Part shown: piece after piece, positions 10,051-22,600 of the stretch
Layout of the letters: each line of letters begins with the position of its first letter
Numbering within the stretch: the first letter of the stretch is position 1
Origin: Macrocystis pyrifera
Lineage: Eukaryota > Sar > Phaeophyceae > Laminariales > Laminariaceae
Assembly: GCA_031763025.1 (NCBI GenBank)
Contig: JASSKH010000024.1
Coordinates: forward strand, 8,207,023-8,271,022
Direction: 5' to 3'
Length of the DNA stretch: 64,000 bases
Translations under genes and position numbers: made by a program
The notes under the pieces: model-generated
What the model was told of the DNA's origin: nothing
Seen by the model: only the letters and a program-made list of their open reading frames with translations
The model's database searches: none

Positions 10051-11440
10051 AAGACTGCTCGTGGGATGCACACATTGCACATATACCAAAAAAATCGTAT
10101 GGAAGGGTAAATTACACGTTGGCAGGATGGATGCGGTCCTACTAGATTCGCACCTTGACGTTAGGAATAAGAGATGTGTTCCTGATTAATGTTGTCGTAC
10201 CGAAGCTAGATTATGCAGGAGATGCGTGGGAAGGGAACGCGAAGCTCGTAAACCAGCTGAAAGCAGACAAGATGACAACAATAAAAAAATATATAAAAGG
10301 AGGCTCAAATACGACCAGTAATACAGTATTAAGAGCAGAACCGAGAATGCACCCACCCCCAAGACAAATATAGACGTGGTAAAGTTGGAAAGGCAACGTC
10401 AAGTAAGGAACACGCCAAAAAAGAGGTTGCCAGCCATAGCGGATAGAGCTGCACGGGAGAAAGTAACAGAAGGGCGAGCTGGAATAAGGTGGGGTAGCGT
10501 AGTCGAGCAAGTATGGAAGAATATAGGAGGAAACGAAGAAGAAATGCTGTCCGTAGATAAGTTTGGGAGGTACAAGACAGAAGTAGAATAAAAGATAGAA
10601 AGGGAAGGCTAGAGCTAAGAAACAAGGTGGAATCGGAGAAAAACACTCAGAGACATACGGAGGGGGTTAAGCGAAGGGATAGGAATCAAAATGTATTCGC
10701 ACCGCCCAATGAACTTCGCGAAAACGCTGAACCGCGATTTTGTGTAGGGCCTGGGCCTGCCAGAAAGAAGAAAGAGGTACTCCAGTAGCCGGGAGGGAGA
10801 GGAAGTAGATGCACAGGTGTGCCCGTGTGGCAATGCAAAAGAGAGTAGAGCTCACATAGTAGGAGAATGTGAAATGTACGAGGGAGAACGGGATGCATTC
10901 GAGGAGGAGATGAGGGGAATAGACGAATGTGATATGGAGGAGTTTGATACACTAGATAACAGCGATAAAACGATCCCTATCCTAGGAGATAGATGGTGGC
11001 CACAGGCGACCAAATAGAAAGTGGGTAAGATTAACAAAATACATACATGAGGCGTTCTACGATAGATGTTCACCCTAATTTTTCCGAAGCTCCTTACTTG
11101 AGGATGCCTCACGCGAACACTTGACTTCGGCAAAAATCAAATTGTGTCCCGATGAATAATCCCATGGCCCAAGTATACATCAGCGTCATTTTCGAAACAA
11201 GATTGGCATTGCGACGATTTTGGGTTAAGGAGCCAAGTCATTCAGAAAACAAATTAGCGGAAATGTGCTACCTCTGTTGTAGAACGCGTCATATGTAATA
11301 TATTGGAAACGACCTAAATGAGCGCCCAAATGTTGGAGGTGTCTACATAAGGAGTAGGAGCGGTGCTCCTTCTCGAAAGGGATGCGGGGTCAATGGTCAA
11401 AGGACTAAGGCAAGTAACAAATGAGTACTCCCCACCCCCG
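10051..11440 (+). mobile_element. decayed 3' part of LINE, copy 2
   Basis: Broken reading frames match the C-terminal part of the LINE on the - strand at 60 kb. Matching blocks include PKLDYAGDAWEGNAKLV, SNTTSNTVLRAE, PKKRLPAIADRA, GRAGIRW, a CPCG..H..C zinc-knuckle-like motif and LGDRWWPQ. It is 5'-truncated at the equivalent of the KDCSWDTH motif, has several stops and frameshifts, and is interrupted at about 11050-11288 by a family E element. The 3' end is AATGAGTACTCCCCACCCCC. Non-functional. Confidence 0.85.
11050..11288. repeat. family E element inserted in the LINE copy
   Basis: It begins GAGGCGTTCTACGATAGATG and ends GTTGTAGAACGCGTC. The LINE sequence resumes at TGTAATATATTGGAAACGACC, equivalent to the FLCNLWKQRNERP part of the other LINE. 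This places the element as a later insertion into a retrotransposon. Confidence 0.75.
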
Positions 11441-11581
11441 CGCACCATCGATTCCGGGGGCTTGCGCTCATACAAAACAGTACACCAGTACAAAGTGTGC
11501 TGCGCCGTCTGACTAACAAGAATTCATCTGTCCGACGTGGTACCTGCACGGGCCTCTATCTGGCGTTTCGCAAAAACAAAG

Positions 11582-11687
11582 GCACCCCGAGCTACATGGC
11601 CCCTGAAATCACGAAACGCCAGGACTACGAAGGGAAACCCGTCGACATCTGGAGTTTAGGGGTGGTTCTGTACGCTATGCTATGCGG
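11582..11687 (+). CDS. kinase exon, P+1 loop and helix F
   Basis: It completes the glycine of [11 protein letters not shown] and continues to [14 protein letters not shown]. The APE glutamate and the helix-F Asp are present. The acceptor is AAAG at 11581 (phase 1) and the donor GTGAGC at 11688 (phase 2). Confidence 0.92.
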
Positions 11688-11699
11688 GTGAGCGATAGT

Positions 11700-11855
11700 A
11701 ACGCACGGGGCAGCCATGCCTCTACAGTGCGGCAGCATGCCTCTACGGTGCGATAGAATGCCTCTAAAGTGCGGTACAGTAGAGAATGCATCTACGAAGT
11801 AGTGCGGTGTCATTCTTCGACAGTGCGGTAGCATGCCTCTAGAACGCGGTTAAGA
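11700..11855 (+). repeat. ATGCCTCTACAGTGCGG minisatellite
   Basis: Five diverged units of 25-30 bp directly follow the kinase exon. Similar CTGTAGAGGCATG units occur at 3900-3990, 39700-39810 and 55325-55370, next to family A ends. Confidence 0.65.
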
Positions 11856-12065
11856 AGGGTTCTTTTGGGCATAAATGTTTCTAACTTCGCAGGACTCCTC
11901 AACTCGGTAGCTACCCAAAATCTCTGCAAAATAATGCAGTGTAATTTGCGTTTCATAATCGTTGTTGCTATTTGGTCGAGATTACTCCAGAGTGCGCAGT
12001 AAGTGTCATCTACACGGCCGACCGACTTTTCATAACAAAAAAAGGAAGTGATGCTTTGCAAAATG

Positions 12066-12106
<41 letters not shown>

Positions 12107-12175
12107 CTTTCCCTCCCCCCAACCCCTGCCCCCCCCCCCTCCCGTCCCTTCTTGCCCTCCCCCCCCCCCCCCCCG
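12066..12175. repeat. poly(C) and C-rich tract
   Basis: A run of about 40 C is followed by further C-rich sequence. The polyproline and polyglycine ORFs across it are artefacts of the tract. Confidence 0.9.
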
Positions 12176-12258
12176 CGACTCGCATTTTCCACTCTGTCGC
12201 CCTACACGTGTGTGGTCAACCCCCGCCGCATGCACCACTTCTACGCATCGATATATAG

Positions 12259-12412
12259 CTGCTTTCCGTTCTCAGGCCCGACCTACTCTGAGCTGTACAA
12301 GAGCATAGCCAAGGGGGTCTACCGCCTGCCGGACTGGCTGTCCCCGTCCGCCGCAAGCCTGATCAAGGGGATGCTGATCACGGACCCCGCGCGAAGGTTC
12401 ACGCTTCGCCAG
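12259..12412 (+). CDS. kinase exon, C-lobe end
   Basis: Fifty-one codons after a shared codon run CFPFSGPTYSELYKSI .. YRLPDWLSPSA .. DPARRFTLRQ. The subdomain XI Arg (ARRFT) is present. The acceptor is TATAG at 12258 (phase 2) and the donor is GTATGT at 12413 (phase 0). Confidence 0.92.
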
Positions 12413-12499
12413 GTATGTAGGGGACAAAACAGGGGTCTCTATAGACAGTAGATGCGAGCTACGACCCCTGCTATGTAGGGTGGTGTGGTAGCAGGGGTT

Positions 12500-12790
12500 G
12501 CAATTTTTTCCCTTTCAACCATTGTTTTTTTTTCAACCATTTGTTTTTTTCTCTTCCCATCTGTCATCTTCCCCTTTTTTTTTTTCTCTCCCTTCTACTG
12601 TGGTCGTAACTTAGATCCGGGGTCGCATATAGCAGGCTCTTCCTCCCCCCTCCTCACTACGTACGGTTCGCGACCTTGCGTCTTAAATTCGCGAAAACAT
12701 TCCACTTCCATGTATTTATTCGTCGACTCGTGTCGAACTGCGCTCTACACACGTTCCTATTTATAGGCGCGCTCGGTAGTTGATTCCTTT
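12500..12790 (-). repeat. relative of the tRNA-SINE body
   Basis: Poly(T) and pyrimidine tracts followed by a CGTAACTTAGATCC..GGGTCGCA block and CGCGAAAA..CC resemble 37905-38190 and, more weakly, the bodies of the SINEs at 40110 and 43388. No gene seen. Confidence 0.4.
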
Positions 12791-13529
12791 TATCAAACAA
12801 AATTGAAATAAAGGAACTCTCAACACGGTGGGATTGGAGCCTTAGGAAGCAACTCCAGGAGCATTCGAGGGCAACTGTCAAACTACTCGACATCGTTACG
12901 GTTGTGGGGTGCACCTGGATTTGTCTGAGGGTCTTCAACTTGAGGAGCATGCTACTCCGCCCTAAAAACGTCGGCTTTAATGAAAAATGAAAGGCCAAAA
13001 GCCGACGAGCCAAGTATGTGGCCTTAGAGGCACATTACGAAAATCTAGTCGGAAAAAAAACAGAAACGATACTGGGGAAACTTCTTCAGGTGAGGATCGT
13101 ATCTCTGACGAAGTCAGACATAAAAAAAAATGGCCTAAACGTCCTACCCTTTCGTGGTATTTGCGTCGCGAAAATTATCGGTGGTTTGCTGCGAGAGAAA
13201 ATGGGGCGTGTCGGCTAGTATGTGCTACAGAAGAGTTCGGTTGGGAGAATGTGCCTTCGTCGGAAGAGCGGCAATGCCAAGTAGGTATACTTCGAAGTAT
13301 AGGTACGGCACGGGATGGTGCGATGGCAGACTTGGGAGAACACGTGAACTGTCAACTGTTGGTTCGGAAGCAGCAGTCGGTCAGCAGTCGTTGGGCCAGA
13401 CAGACCATACGAGGCGTGCTATGATAAGTGTACCATTTTTGCTTTACCGAACTACTTCTGAATGGTGGGCCTCCTAAACTTGGCAACTGCGTGCCCGATA
13501 TCGCCCGTTTTTAGTAGATCTCATCCGGT

Positions 13530-13700
13530 TTTCCAAGGTTAGGTCTGATAGGCTCAGGGTCAGGGTCAGTGTTGCTCTGATTGGCTTGGGGTCAGGGTTA
13601 GGGCCGCTCTGATTTTTTTAGGGTCAGGGTTAGGGCTGCTCTGATTTGCTTAGGGTCAGGATTAGGGTTGGTCTGATTGGCTTAGGCCTAGGCATAGGGT
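13530..13700 (+). repeat. TTAGGGTCAGGGTTAGGG-type minisatellite
   Basis: Four units of about 40-45 bp share TTAGGGTCAGGGTTAGGG and CTCTGATT. The GGGTTAGGG parts look telomere-like, but the unit is longer and is not a simple telomere repeat. Intronic. Confidence 0.65.
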
Positions 13701-13929
13701 TTGTTCTATTCGTCTCTTACACATCAGCCATTTTGTCGAATAAGTGGTAAGCAACCCTTGTTTTCATATTTTTTTTGGGAGTAGACCTCGTAGGCTATGG
13801 GGGTTGATTGCTTATCGGGTTAATGGGTTCGATTGCCTTAAATCCCTTTTTAGGTTTAGACACGGAGAGCTGCTTTTTTCACGTGAGAGCCTCAGAAGGC
13901 ATGCGTCTAAAGTAGGTGGGTTGTTGGTT

Positions 13930-13964
13930 GTACCGTAGGTCCTATTTACTGTGATCCCCCGTAA
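13930..13964. mobile_element. family B half copy
   Basis: Only the right end remains (GTAGGTCCTATTTACT..CCCCCGTAA). Confidence 0.6.
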
Positions 13965-14417
13965 CTGTAGACTACCGGTATTTGTTTCTCAAATATGGTT
14001 GTTAGGCGGGGGTATGGAGCTCCTCGAAAGTGAGCAAGGGCCTCATTATCAGTACGTGCTACCGCTATAAGGCGAATACGCTTCGCTAGCGGGAACATTG
14101 GAGTTATAGGAAAACCTTCTCCTGATTTTTGCTTTTCAGCGCCTCCTTCATGTCCCATTCATCATGTGGGTCTTTTGTCGTGCAACCGGCAATGCATGTC
14201 ATGAGTACACCACCAGTCCTGCGTTTTTTCCCCCGGGCAGCCGGATCACGAGTCAATGTCGTCCGGTCCCCCAAGTACCGCTGCTGTCGGTCCTACTGCT
14301 GCTACTGCTGCTGCTGCTGCCGGTATAACCGCTGCTGCTCCAACTGATGCCGCGCTGCTACTGCTACCGCTGCTGCTGCTCCAGTTTAGTGTCCTTGTTA
14401 TTGCTGCTACTACTGCT

Positions 14418-15981
<1,564 letters not shown>

Positions 15982-16029
15982 AACCCGCCGCTGCCGCACT
16001 CGTCGTCCTTGTTGTTGCTGATTCTCGTA

Positions 16030-16070
<41 letters not shown>

Positions 16071-16111
16071 ATCGCTGCGCCGACGTTTTCCTTCGTCCGT
16101 CCGCGTCTCAG

Positions 16112-16366
16112 CTCATCACCCACCCTTGGCTCCTACCGTCGCGAGATGCTGACCGGGCTTTGGTCGGTAGCCTCTGCATGACGGCCAACTCCAGCGGGAC
16201 CAATCGTCCCCCTTCCCCCTCGGACAGCGTCGTCTGTTACAGCCCCGCCACCATCTCGAGGAAGAACAAGTTCCTCATCAGCAAGGACCCGGCCGACGAT
16301 CTGTGCCCGAAAAGCATGAAGAGGATGGAGGCGTTTGGGGCAGATACGGGGGAGATTACTCGGCAG
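16112..16366 (+). CDS. kinase exon, post-catalytic tail
   Basis: Eighty-five codons start LITHPWLLPS, the HPW motif that closes CAMK kinase domains, and continue into a Ser/Pro-rich tail ending GEITRQ. The acceptor is TCTCAG at 16111 and the donor is GTGAGA at 16367, both phase 0. The last 60 bases of this exon with the donor are repeated three times downstream (17321-17704). Confidence 0.85.
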
Positions 16367-16943
16367 GTGAGACCGGTGCTACGGTAGGAGGGAGGGGGGG
16401 GGGGTATGATTCCATAATTTCCACTACCGCGTTTACGTCACTGGGGTATGGGTCGAGTAACAAATAAACTCTTGGAGGTGCAAAGGTTTAGACCGGATAG
16501 AAATACGGTGCTCACTCGGCCGAATGGGTCTGAACAGTCGAAAATACAGGTCTTGAAAAGAGACCCTTTTACCGTAGCACCAGTCGTGATGTTAATATGA
16601 GCTGTATGGGCGGTTTGTGTGAGCTGTGTGAGATGTGTAGAGCAAGGATGCACATCAACTCATAACTACGTGTTGATTATGATTATTTTCGGTGATACTT
16701 TTTATTTACCTGGTGTGATATATATATCGAAAGCACACGAGTACTGACAACATAATACCGGGAGACGTACTAAGTAGGGCATTGCTACGTACGACGCCTT
16801 GCTGTAGTGGATGGTGTTGTTGCACGTAACCGTCGCATTGTACGGTACGCTGCACTTGAGAACGCGTGCGGGGGGAGGGACTGCTTGCATGAGTGGAACA
16901 AGGTCCCATTCGCGCAGCTGGCCCCGGAATCTGTGAAATAGAC

Positions 16944-17276
16944 AGCTGAAAAACATCAATAATCGTGATTATTAATCACAGCATCGTGCAGTTGCTTTTA
17001 TTTATTTTAATCAACTAATCATGATCAAATCAACCCGACTTGGACAAATTAATCAGGAATATAATCAACCTCGAAAAAATAATGGTGTACATCCATAGTG
17101 TAGAATGTATGAGCTGGAAAACATCAACAGTCATGATTGTTAATCACAGCATCGCGTGGTTGCTTTTGTTTATTTTAATCAACTAACCTGATTAAATCAA
17201 CCCGATTTCGACAAATTAACCAGGAATATAATCAACCCCGAAAAAGTAATGGTGTACATCCCTAGTGTAGAAATTA
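16944..17276 (+). repeat. direct duplication of about 165 bp
   Basis: Two copies share CAT(C)AACA..CATGATT, TTAATCACAGCATCG, GTTTATTTTAATCAACTAA and GGTGTACATCC. They are AT-rich and lie between the kinase exon and the downstream exon-end copies. Confidence 0.75.
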
Positions 17277-17320
17277 TGAGTAGAATGTATGATTAACCCA
17301 CGTTATGGAATATGTATTTT

Positions 17321-17704
17321 GCCGAAAGAAGAGGATGGAGGCGTTTGGGGCGGTCGCGGGAAAGATTTCCCGGCAGGTGACGTTCATACGAGCTGCATTA
17401 GCTGTACGAGCTGTACGAGCTGTACGAGCTGTACGAGTTGTATGAACTGTGTGGTGTGTATGAGCTGTATGACCCGTCTTGCAGATTACCTGATACATCT
17501 TTCGTCGAATGAAGAAGATGAAGGCGTTTGGGACGGACGCGGGGAAATAGCTCGACAGGTGGTATTTCATATGTTCTAAGTTTATTTTCCCCTGAAGTTC
17601 TATGAACTGTGTGAGCTATAACGATCCATGTCATGATTTGTGTGTGTGTTTTAAATATGATGGTGGAGGCGTTTGGGACAGACGCGGGGGAGATGGCTCG
17701 ACAG
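17321..17704 (+). repeat. three diverged copies of the kinase exon 3' end
   Basis: Segments at 17321-17376, 17503-17558 and 17655-17704 repeat the end of exon 16112-16366 (GGAGGCGTTTGGG .. CG(G/A)CAG followed by GTG). Copies 1 and 3 stay open in the exon frame (..EAFGAVAGKISRQ and ..EAFGTDAGEMARQ); copy 2 has an in-frame TAG. Each keeps a GT after CAG. Between them runs a 9 bp GAGCTGTAC array (17395-17475). They may be unused relics or alternative exons. Confidence 0.7.
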
Positions 17705-17917
17705 GTGATGTTCCTGTGTTTGCACGATTATTTGTTCCTGAGGACGAATCAACCGTGCTGATCCGCATTTTTGTTTTCTGTTGTTTGGTGCAAGGCGCCG
17801 AAGAACTTCCAGTTGTGTGAAAGTACGGGCTACATACTCTGTGCGTGCAACTGCGTTCTTACGGGTAGCAAGCTATTGTGTCACGATTACCCACCTTGCC
17901 TAGGGCACCCTCCTCCC

Positions 17918-17971
17918 TCCCCCATACGACTACGGCCATGCATGATAATGATCCCCCCCCCCCCCCCCCCC
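17918..17971 (+). mobile_element. family A tail-only fragment
   Basis: Only CATACGACTACGGCCATG, CATGATAATGA and a C run are present. This is a copy truncated to its last 45-50 bp. Confidence 0.65.
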
Positions 17972-18060
17972 CACGCCGTTGCCATGAAAATTGAAACCGC
18001 CAGGTCCTTGCTCGACAGCACAGCTGCTTAACGACAACATTTTACCTCCTCAAAAACGAG

Positions 18061-18255
18061 CTGGGCGCGGGCGGAGCGGCACACAAGCCAACGGGCTCGA
18101 GCACAGTTACCAGCGCCCGTGGGGGCGAGGCTGGGGGCTACAAGCGAAGGAGTACCGTCGGCGAGGGTCGCGGCGGCGGCGGCGGCGGCGGCGGCAGTGA
18201 CCGCCCGCGTTCGAGTAGCGGTAGCAGATATCAGCAGCGCGCGCTTGCGGCGTGA
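18061..18255 (+). CDS. possible last exon of the kinase gene
   Basis: Sixty-four codons start LGAGGAAHKPTG, have a Gly run and RSSSGSRYQQ, and end at TGA. An acceptor-like CGAG precedes 18061, and phase 0 matches the donor at 16367. Composition suits a low-complexity kinase tail. The - strand over the same bases also has an Ala-rich open frame (18028-18339), so strand and exon status are uncertain. Confidence 0.35.
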   Translation: MGAGGAAHKPTGSSTVTSARGGEAGGYKRRSTVGEGRGGGGGGGGSDRPRSSSGSRYQQRALAA

Positions 18256-20340
18256 TTTTGATAAGCTGTTTGATTTGATCACACAGCTTGCAATAAAGCT
18301 GGGCGTCGACGGCGCAACCGGTCGCTTTTTACTGCTCACCGCTGACGTACTTGTATATTTTTTTGTAAAATAGTTTTTTGGCTGACGTAGGATATCGTAT
18401 CACGCAGCTTCGCGAAGCTGAGTAGATGTCGACTATAACCTGCTCCATCGGCCCAAGACACAGCTGGCGTTTTTGTTTGTAGTAACTCTGGCTGCACACA
18501 GTTTTGCACAGCTGAGTAGTAAAGATCGACTACCTACGAACTCCATTGGTCGAACACGCAGCTGGCATTTTTTGTTTTTTTTTTTTTTTTGTATGAATTT
18601 AAGACCTCGGGTGGAAAATCGATCCCCTCTTTTTATTGTCTAGATCTTTCAAGGAAGCTTTACTCCCGATATTGTATGATCTAGCTCACGTTACCGGGTG
18701 GGGCACGTACAATCCGCTCGGCCTAACGCATGTTTCCTGGGTTGGATCTGCCCTAGAAAGCAGATCCTGCACAACGTCTCACAACGGCAGGATAGGAACT
18801 AGATGATCTACAGCAGACAGATCAGATAGATCATCATTTGTCTATCAGAGGTGTGAATAATTTTAGCTGACGTATATTCCAAAGAGTGTAAACGAGTGCC
18901 TGGTAAGTTCTTCAGCTGGGGTAAACGACAAGAGTGAGGGAAATTGAAACGCACCGCCGAGCCTTTTTTTAATGAGCCGCCGCCAACATTTTTGATGCGC
19001 CGCCGCCTATTTTTTTATCGCGTCGGCGCCGAAACAACTGATAGCTTTCTGTACAGCACACGTCCTTCAAGCTTGACTCACGCATTTTTTGGAAAGAATC
19101 GACGAGGCGTTAGATTCGACCGTGCCGTCACGAGCAGGGGTAGCTGACCCGGGGACAAACCGCAGATGGTTTCGTGTGGGGTAAAAACGAAGATTTGGCT
19201 AAAAATGATGATCGGCAGGTTCGCTCCGTCCCTCGTACCATCAATCAGTATATAATTTCGGCGCGTGAAGCTGCGAAAAGAAAATGAGAATGATAGCTCA
19301 CGCTTGGCATTTGGCGAGCTCCGCCCACGTTCTTTAATACTTTTGAGAATGCCAGGCTTTGATCAGGCCTCAGTTCCTGGGCTAACCTACCTTTGCTAGG
19401 CTTGAGATGGAGAGGGCGTTGGCTGTAACCAGTGAGCTATATGCCAGTCTTCAAGGGGTGCACCCACGGTATCTACCTGTCGTATAAGAACATTCTATTA
19501 ATAGCATCTTTTTTATCTGCTGATACGATTACCATTCGTGAAAACTTGAGTAACTACTGTGGTGGACTTTTACTGTGAAATCAGCTACTTCTACTGCTGC
19601 TGCTATGGGAGAGAGTCTGGCTTGTGTGCGGTGCCATACCAAGGACAATGAGAGAGATAATAGAGCACGTCGTTGTAAAGCAACAGAGTTGTGCTCACGA
19701 GCGTGTCATACCCATTTTGGACTTATCGTGCGCATGCACTTTGTTTTTTTATCCCACGACATGCCTCCTGCCCCCCCTTGCCGCAGCGTCACAAATGTCG
19801 CCAGCAGGTAATAACACCACCCTGACACCAATAGTTAAATTAGTTTCGAGTACAAGCACACGGCGGTGACGATGCTAATAGCAATCACTCCTGTATCTGA
19901 GATTCGACATGGCGATGATGATACTAGCAATGCTGTATCTGAGATTAGCATGTACATGGCGATGAAATGCACGATGGACACATGATCGACCCACGGCGCC
20001 CACTTTGACTCGCGGGTGCAGCACCATGTTAATATATTTATAAAACCACACAGCACAGCAGCAGTAGATTGTCCCACATACGGAGGGATGTCGGGGGGTC
20101 ATTGACCTGTACCGGCAGAGATCACAAACATTGATACATTCAATTATGTTCGCGTACATGACATGGCAATCCTGTATCCAGGTAGGTACCAAGTAAGTGC
20201 GGCAGCGGGAAGTAGCACGACGCAAGGGGTAGGTACATACATGCATGACGACGATGGCGTAAAAGAGAGTATTGACGACGTAGCGGGCTGGTAAGACTCA
20301 TACGACTGCTGTATGATGCGTATTGCGCCAGGACAACATT
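18256..20340. other. intergenic DNA between the convergent genes
   Basis: A family D palindromic repeat lies at 18630-18865. The rest shows short hairpin-like AGCTG blocks but no exon that I can support. Confidence 0.4.
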
Positions 20341-20345
20341 CCTTT

Positions 20346-20530
20346 TCATTTCCGGACAGAGTTTTTTACCAAAACAGTCTTGTATTGTTGATAGCTTTGC
20401 TGGGGGTACGATTGTTCGGGCGGGTACGACTTGGTTCCGCTATACGACGATGAGGATGCTTTGGCATTCATTCCTGCTTCTTTTGCCGCGTTGGTTGGGC
20501 CTTTTGAGTATGCAGTACCAGGCATTTGGT
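20346..20530 (-). CDS. possible Ser/Tyr/Gln-rich exon
   Basis: The open frame read on the - strand holds GPTNAAKEAGMNAKASSSS, YPPEQSYPQQSYQQYK and ends KNSVRK before TGA; a GTAAAA donor is also possible just before the end. The SYPQQSYQQ pattern suggests a real low-complexity protein segment. It could be a distal exon of the WD40/EF-hand gene or a separate small gene. Neither splice partner nor start codon could be fixed. Confidence 0.35.
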
Positions 20531-21136
20531 TGACCGCATGGCATGTGATAAGATTGGGCAAAGGGCGAAAAATAAACACCTGATCCATTTGAGCCCGAAA
20601 CAGTTACTACTAGGTATTACCTAAAGCGAAGTGAAAACAACACGCCACGGGCGGTGTTTTTGACCATGAGCAATGACAAGCATTTCCCTTTTTGCGCCTG
20701 AACAACCACAGTGAGCGGTGACCGTGCGGCCTCCAAAATCTGATGTGTGTTGTTTCCATGGGGGTACAGGTACCACGGGCTCCACTCGGACCTGCGGAGG
20801 GGGTCGCCAGGGTTCGTTTTTTTTTACTGATCGATATGCCTCCTGCTGCCCCTCCGCACAGTCAAGCGCCTTCGTCAAGACGCGGTTGTCAACCTCAACG
20901 ACATGCCTCCTAGTCCCGCTTGGCGCAGCGTTGATTGCCGTCAGCAGAACATAACACCGCCCTGACACCAGAAATGCCTCCTGCCCCCCGCTACCGCAGC
21001 ATCAAAGAGCCGTCGGCAGGCCATCATAGCGCAGCAGCAGTAGATCATGATGACTTGCACGATGTGTTATAAGTAAGTCTTCTACGAGTTTTGCTTGGGG
21101 TTAGAGTTTTTTTTATGACTTGGTACGACATCAATC

Positions 21137-21250
21137 AATCCTTAATGCATGAGTAGCATTGTCCCTTCTGCTGCTGTTGTTGTAACTTTTCTTTCGCGGC
21201 TTCCTGTTGCCCTTTCTGGCCTCTCGCGTTAAAGAAAAGCACGGCTCTTA
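21137..21250 (-). CDS. possible Gln-rich exon
   Basis: The - strand frame reads QKGQQEAAKEKLQQQQQKG and ends CYSCIKD at TGA. A GAG acceptor may precede it. It is short, and the identification rests only on protein-like composition. Confidence 0.28.
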
Positions 21251-21481
21251 GGAAACCGTGCGGGGCCGAGCCTGCGCACCGTCTATATAATATGGTCCGT
21301 CTTGCAAAGCTGTGGGAGATATGTCGACTACTCAGTCGGTCGAACCCACAGCTGACGCATGTTTTAAATATTTTTTGTAAGAACATTATGCATACACATC
21401 ACCGTGAGGATTTTGACATTGTCATTAGTGTACTCTACATCAAGTTACCACCGATTGACACTCTACCGCACCCAGCACCGG

Positions 21482-21690
21482 CGAACACAACTCCTTCATT
21501 GAGGCTGTCGTAAAAAATCAAGGAACCCGTCCTAAGAAGGCACGACGTACCGGCACAGCCGCCGTTTCGACCACCGCCGTGTGTCCTCTGCTGCTGAACA
21601 AGCCTGCCGCTCCCTACGAGCACTGCAGCAGCCCCGCCAACACCAGCCCGCGCCGAAGCCAGACAATCTCCACGCGTCGGCGAGATCATC
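21482..21690 (+). CDS. possible exon of unknown gene
   Basis: The open + frame reads EHNSFIEAVVKNQG, RPKKARRTGTAAVS and SSPANTSPRRSQTIS, preceded by a CCCAG acceptor at about 21477. It runs into a family D repeat near 21680. It could be a further exon of the kinase transcript or a stand-alone remnant. Confidence 0.28.
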
Positions 21691-22133
21691 TAGATCCTAA
21701 TAATAGCACGCTTGCCGTTCGTTGTGATGAGATGTTGCGCAGGATCCGTGTAGTGCAGATCCACAACCCAGGAAACCTGTCCTAGATCACGCGGATATTT
21801 ACGACTCCCACGCGGCAATGTGAGATGAATGTCACCTGGTACCGGCATATACCTGGGGCGCAGCACAGATCAGTGGGCTCTCTGCCCTGAAGTATTGAGA
21901 TCATGAAGTGAGGAATCGACGATCTGTCCTGTTCGCGGATATCAATGTTTCCGCTGGGCGTGCCTTGCTTCTACTCGTACAGGATGAGAAGCTGCACTTG
22001 CTTGCTTGTCATCGCTGTAGTTGTTCTCTACGCTGCCAACAGTTCATCCACAGAACTAAACAACCACTACTACCGGTTTCAGTAGAGATTTTCGGTTTTT
22101 CGGGCGTTTTCCTACCATTGTGATCGTTATACG

Positions 22134-22135
<2 letters not shown>

Positions 22136-22171
<36 letters not shown>
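22136..22171. repeat. poly(C) tract
   Basis: An uninterrupted run of about 36 C, with polyPro and polyGly frames across it that are not genes. Confidence 0.9.
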
Positions 22172-22175
<4 letters not shown>

Positions 22176-22369
22176 TCCCCCCGCCTCTCCTATAGCTTTT
22201 ACCGAGACATGCCATCTTAATTCTTCTTGCGAAAATATTCTCGGGGGAAGCCACACGGGGCATGGGCGTCCTCAGCCATTAAAACAAAACTGGAAAGGTG
22301 TTCGCATCTGAGAAAAAAAACTCGGGTCCTGCTACGTACGGTACTCGTACAGAGGAGTCACTTTTTTGT

Positions 22370-22450
22370 TATTCTAGGACTACAGCAATACCCTTTTGGG
22401 GACAAATTGCTTATAATTTGAGTGGTTTGTCCACAAAACCGGACTGCAAT
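22370..22450. repeat. family C palindromic element, copy 2
   Basis: TACCCTTTTGGGGACAAATT, and the inverse TGGTTTGTCCACAAAACC, around an AT core. Confidence 0.65.
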
Positions 22451-22454
22451 TACA

Positions 22455-22600
22455 ACAGGGTCACGTTTTTTTTTTTTTTGAGCCGCTCAGGACCGTTCGG
22501 CCGAGCGACCGCCCTGCTTCTTTGCAATGTTGAGCTTCCAAGTCTATTTATCTATGCTTTTTTTTGGTTTCGCGATACAGTAGTGCCGGTCCCTCAATAG
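22455..22600. repeat. poly(T)-led repeat shared with 27736-27860
   Basis: Both segments have a T run, then AGCCGCTCAG, CGGCCGAGCGA, and a second T block with GTTTCGCGATAC or GTGTCGCGATAC at the end. It may be another SINE family. No ORF. Confidence 0.55.
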
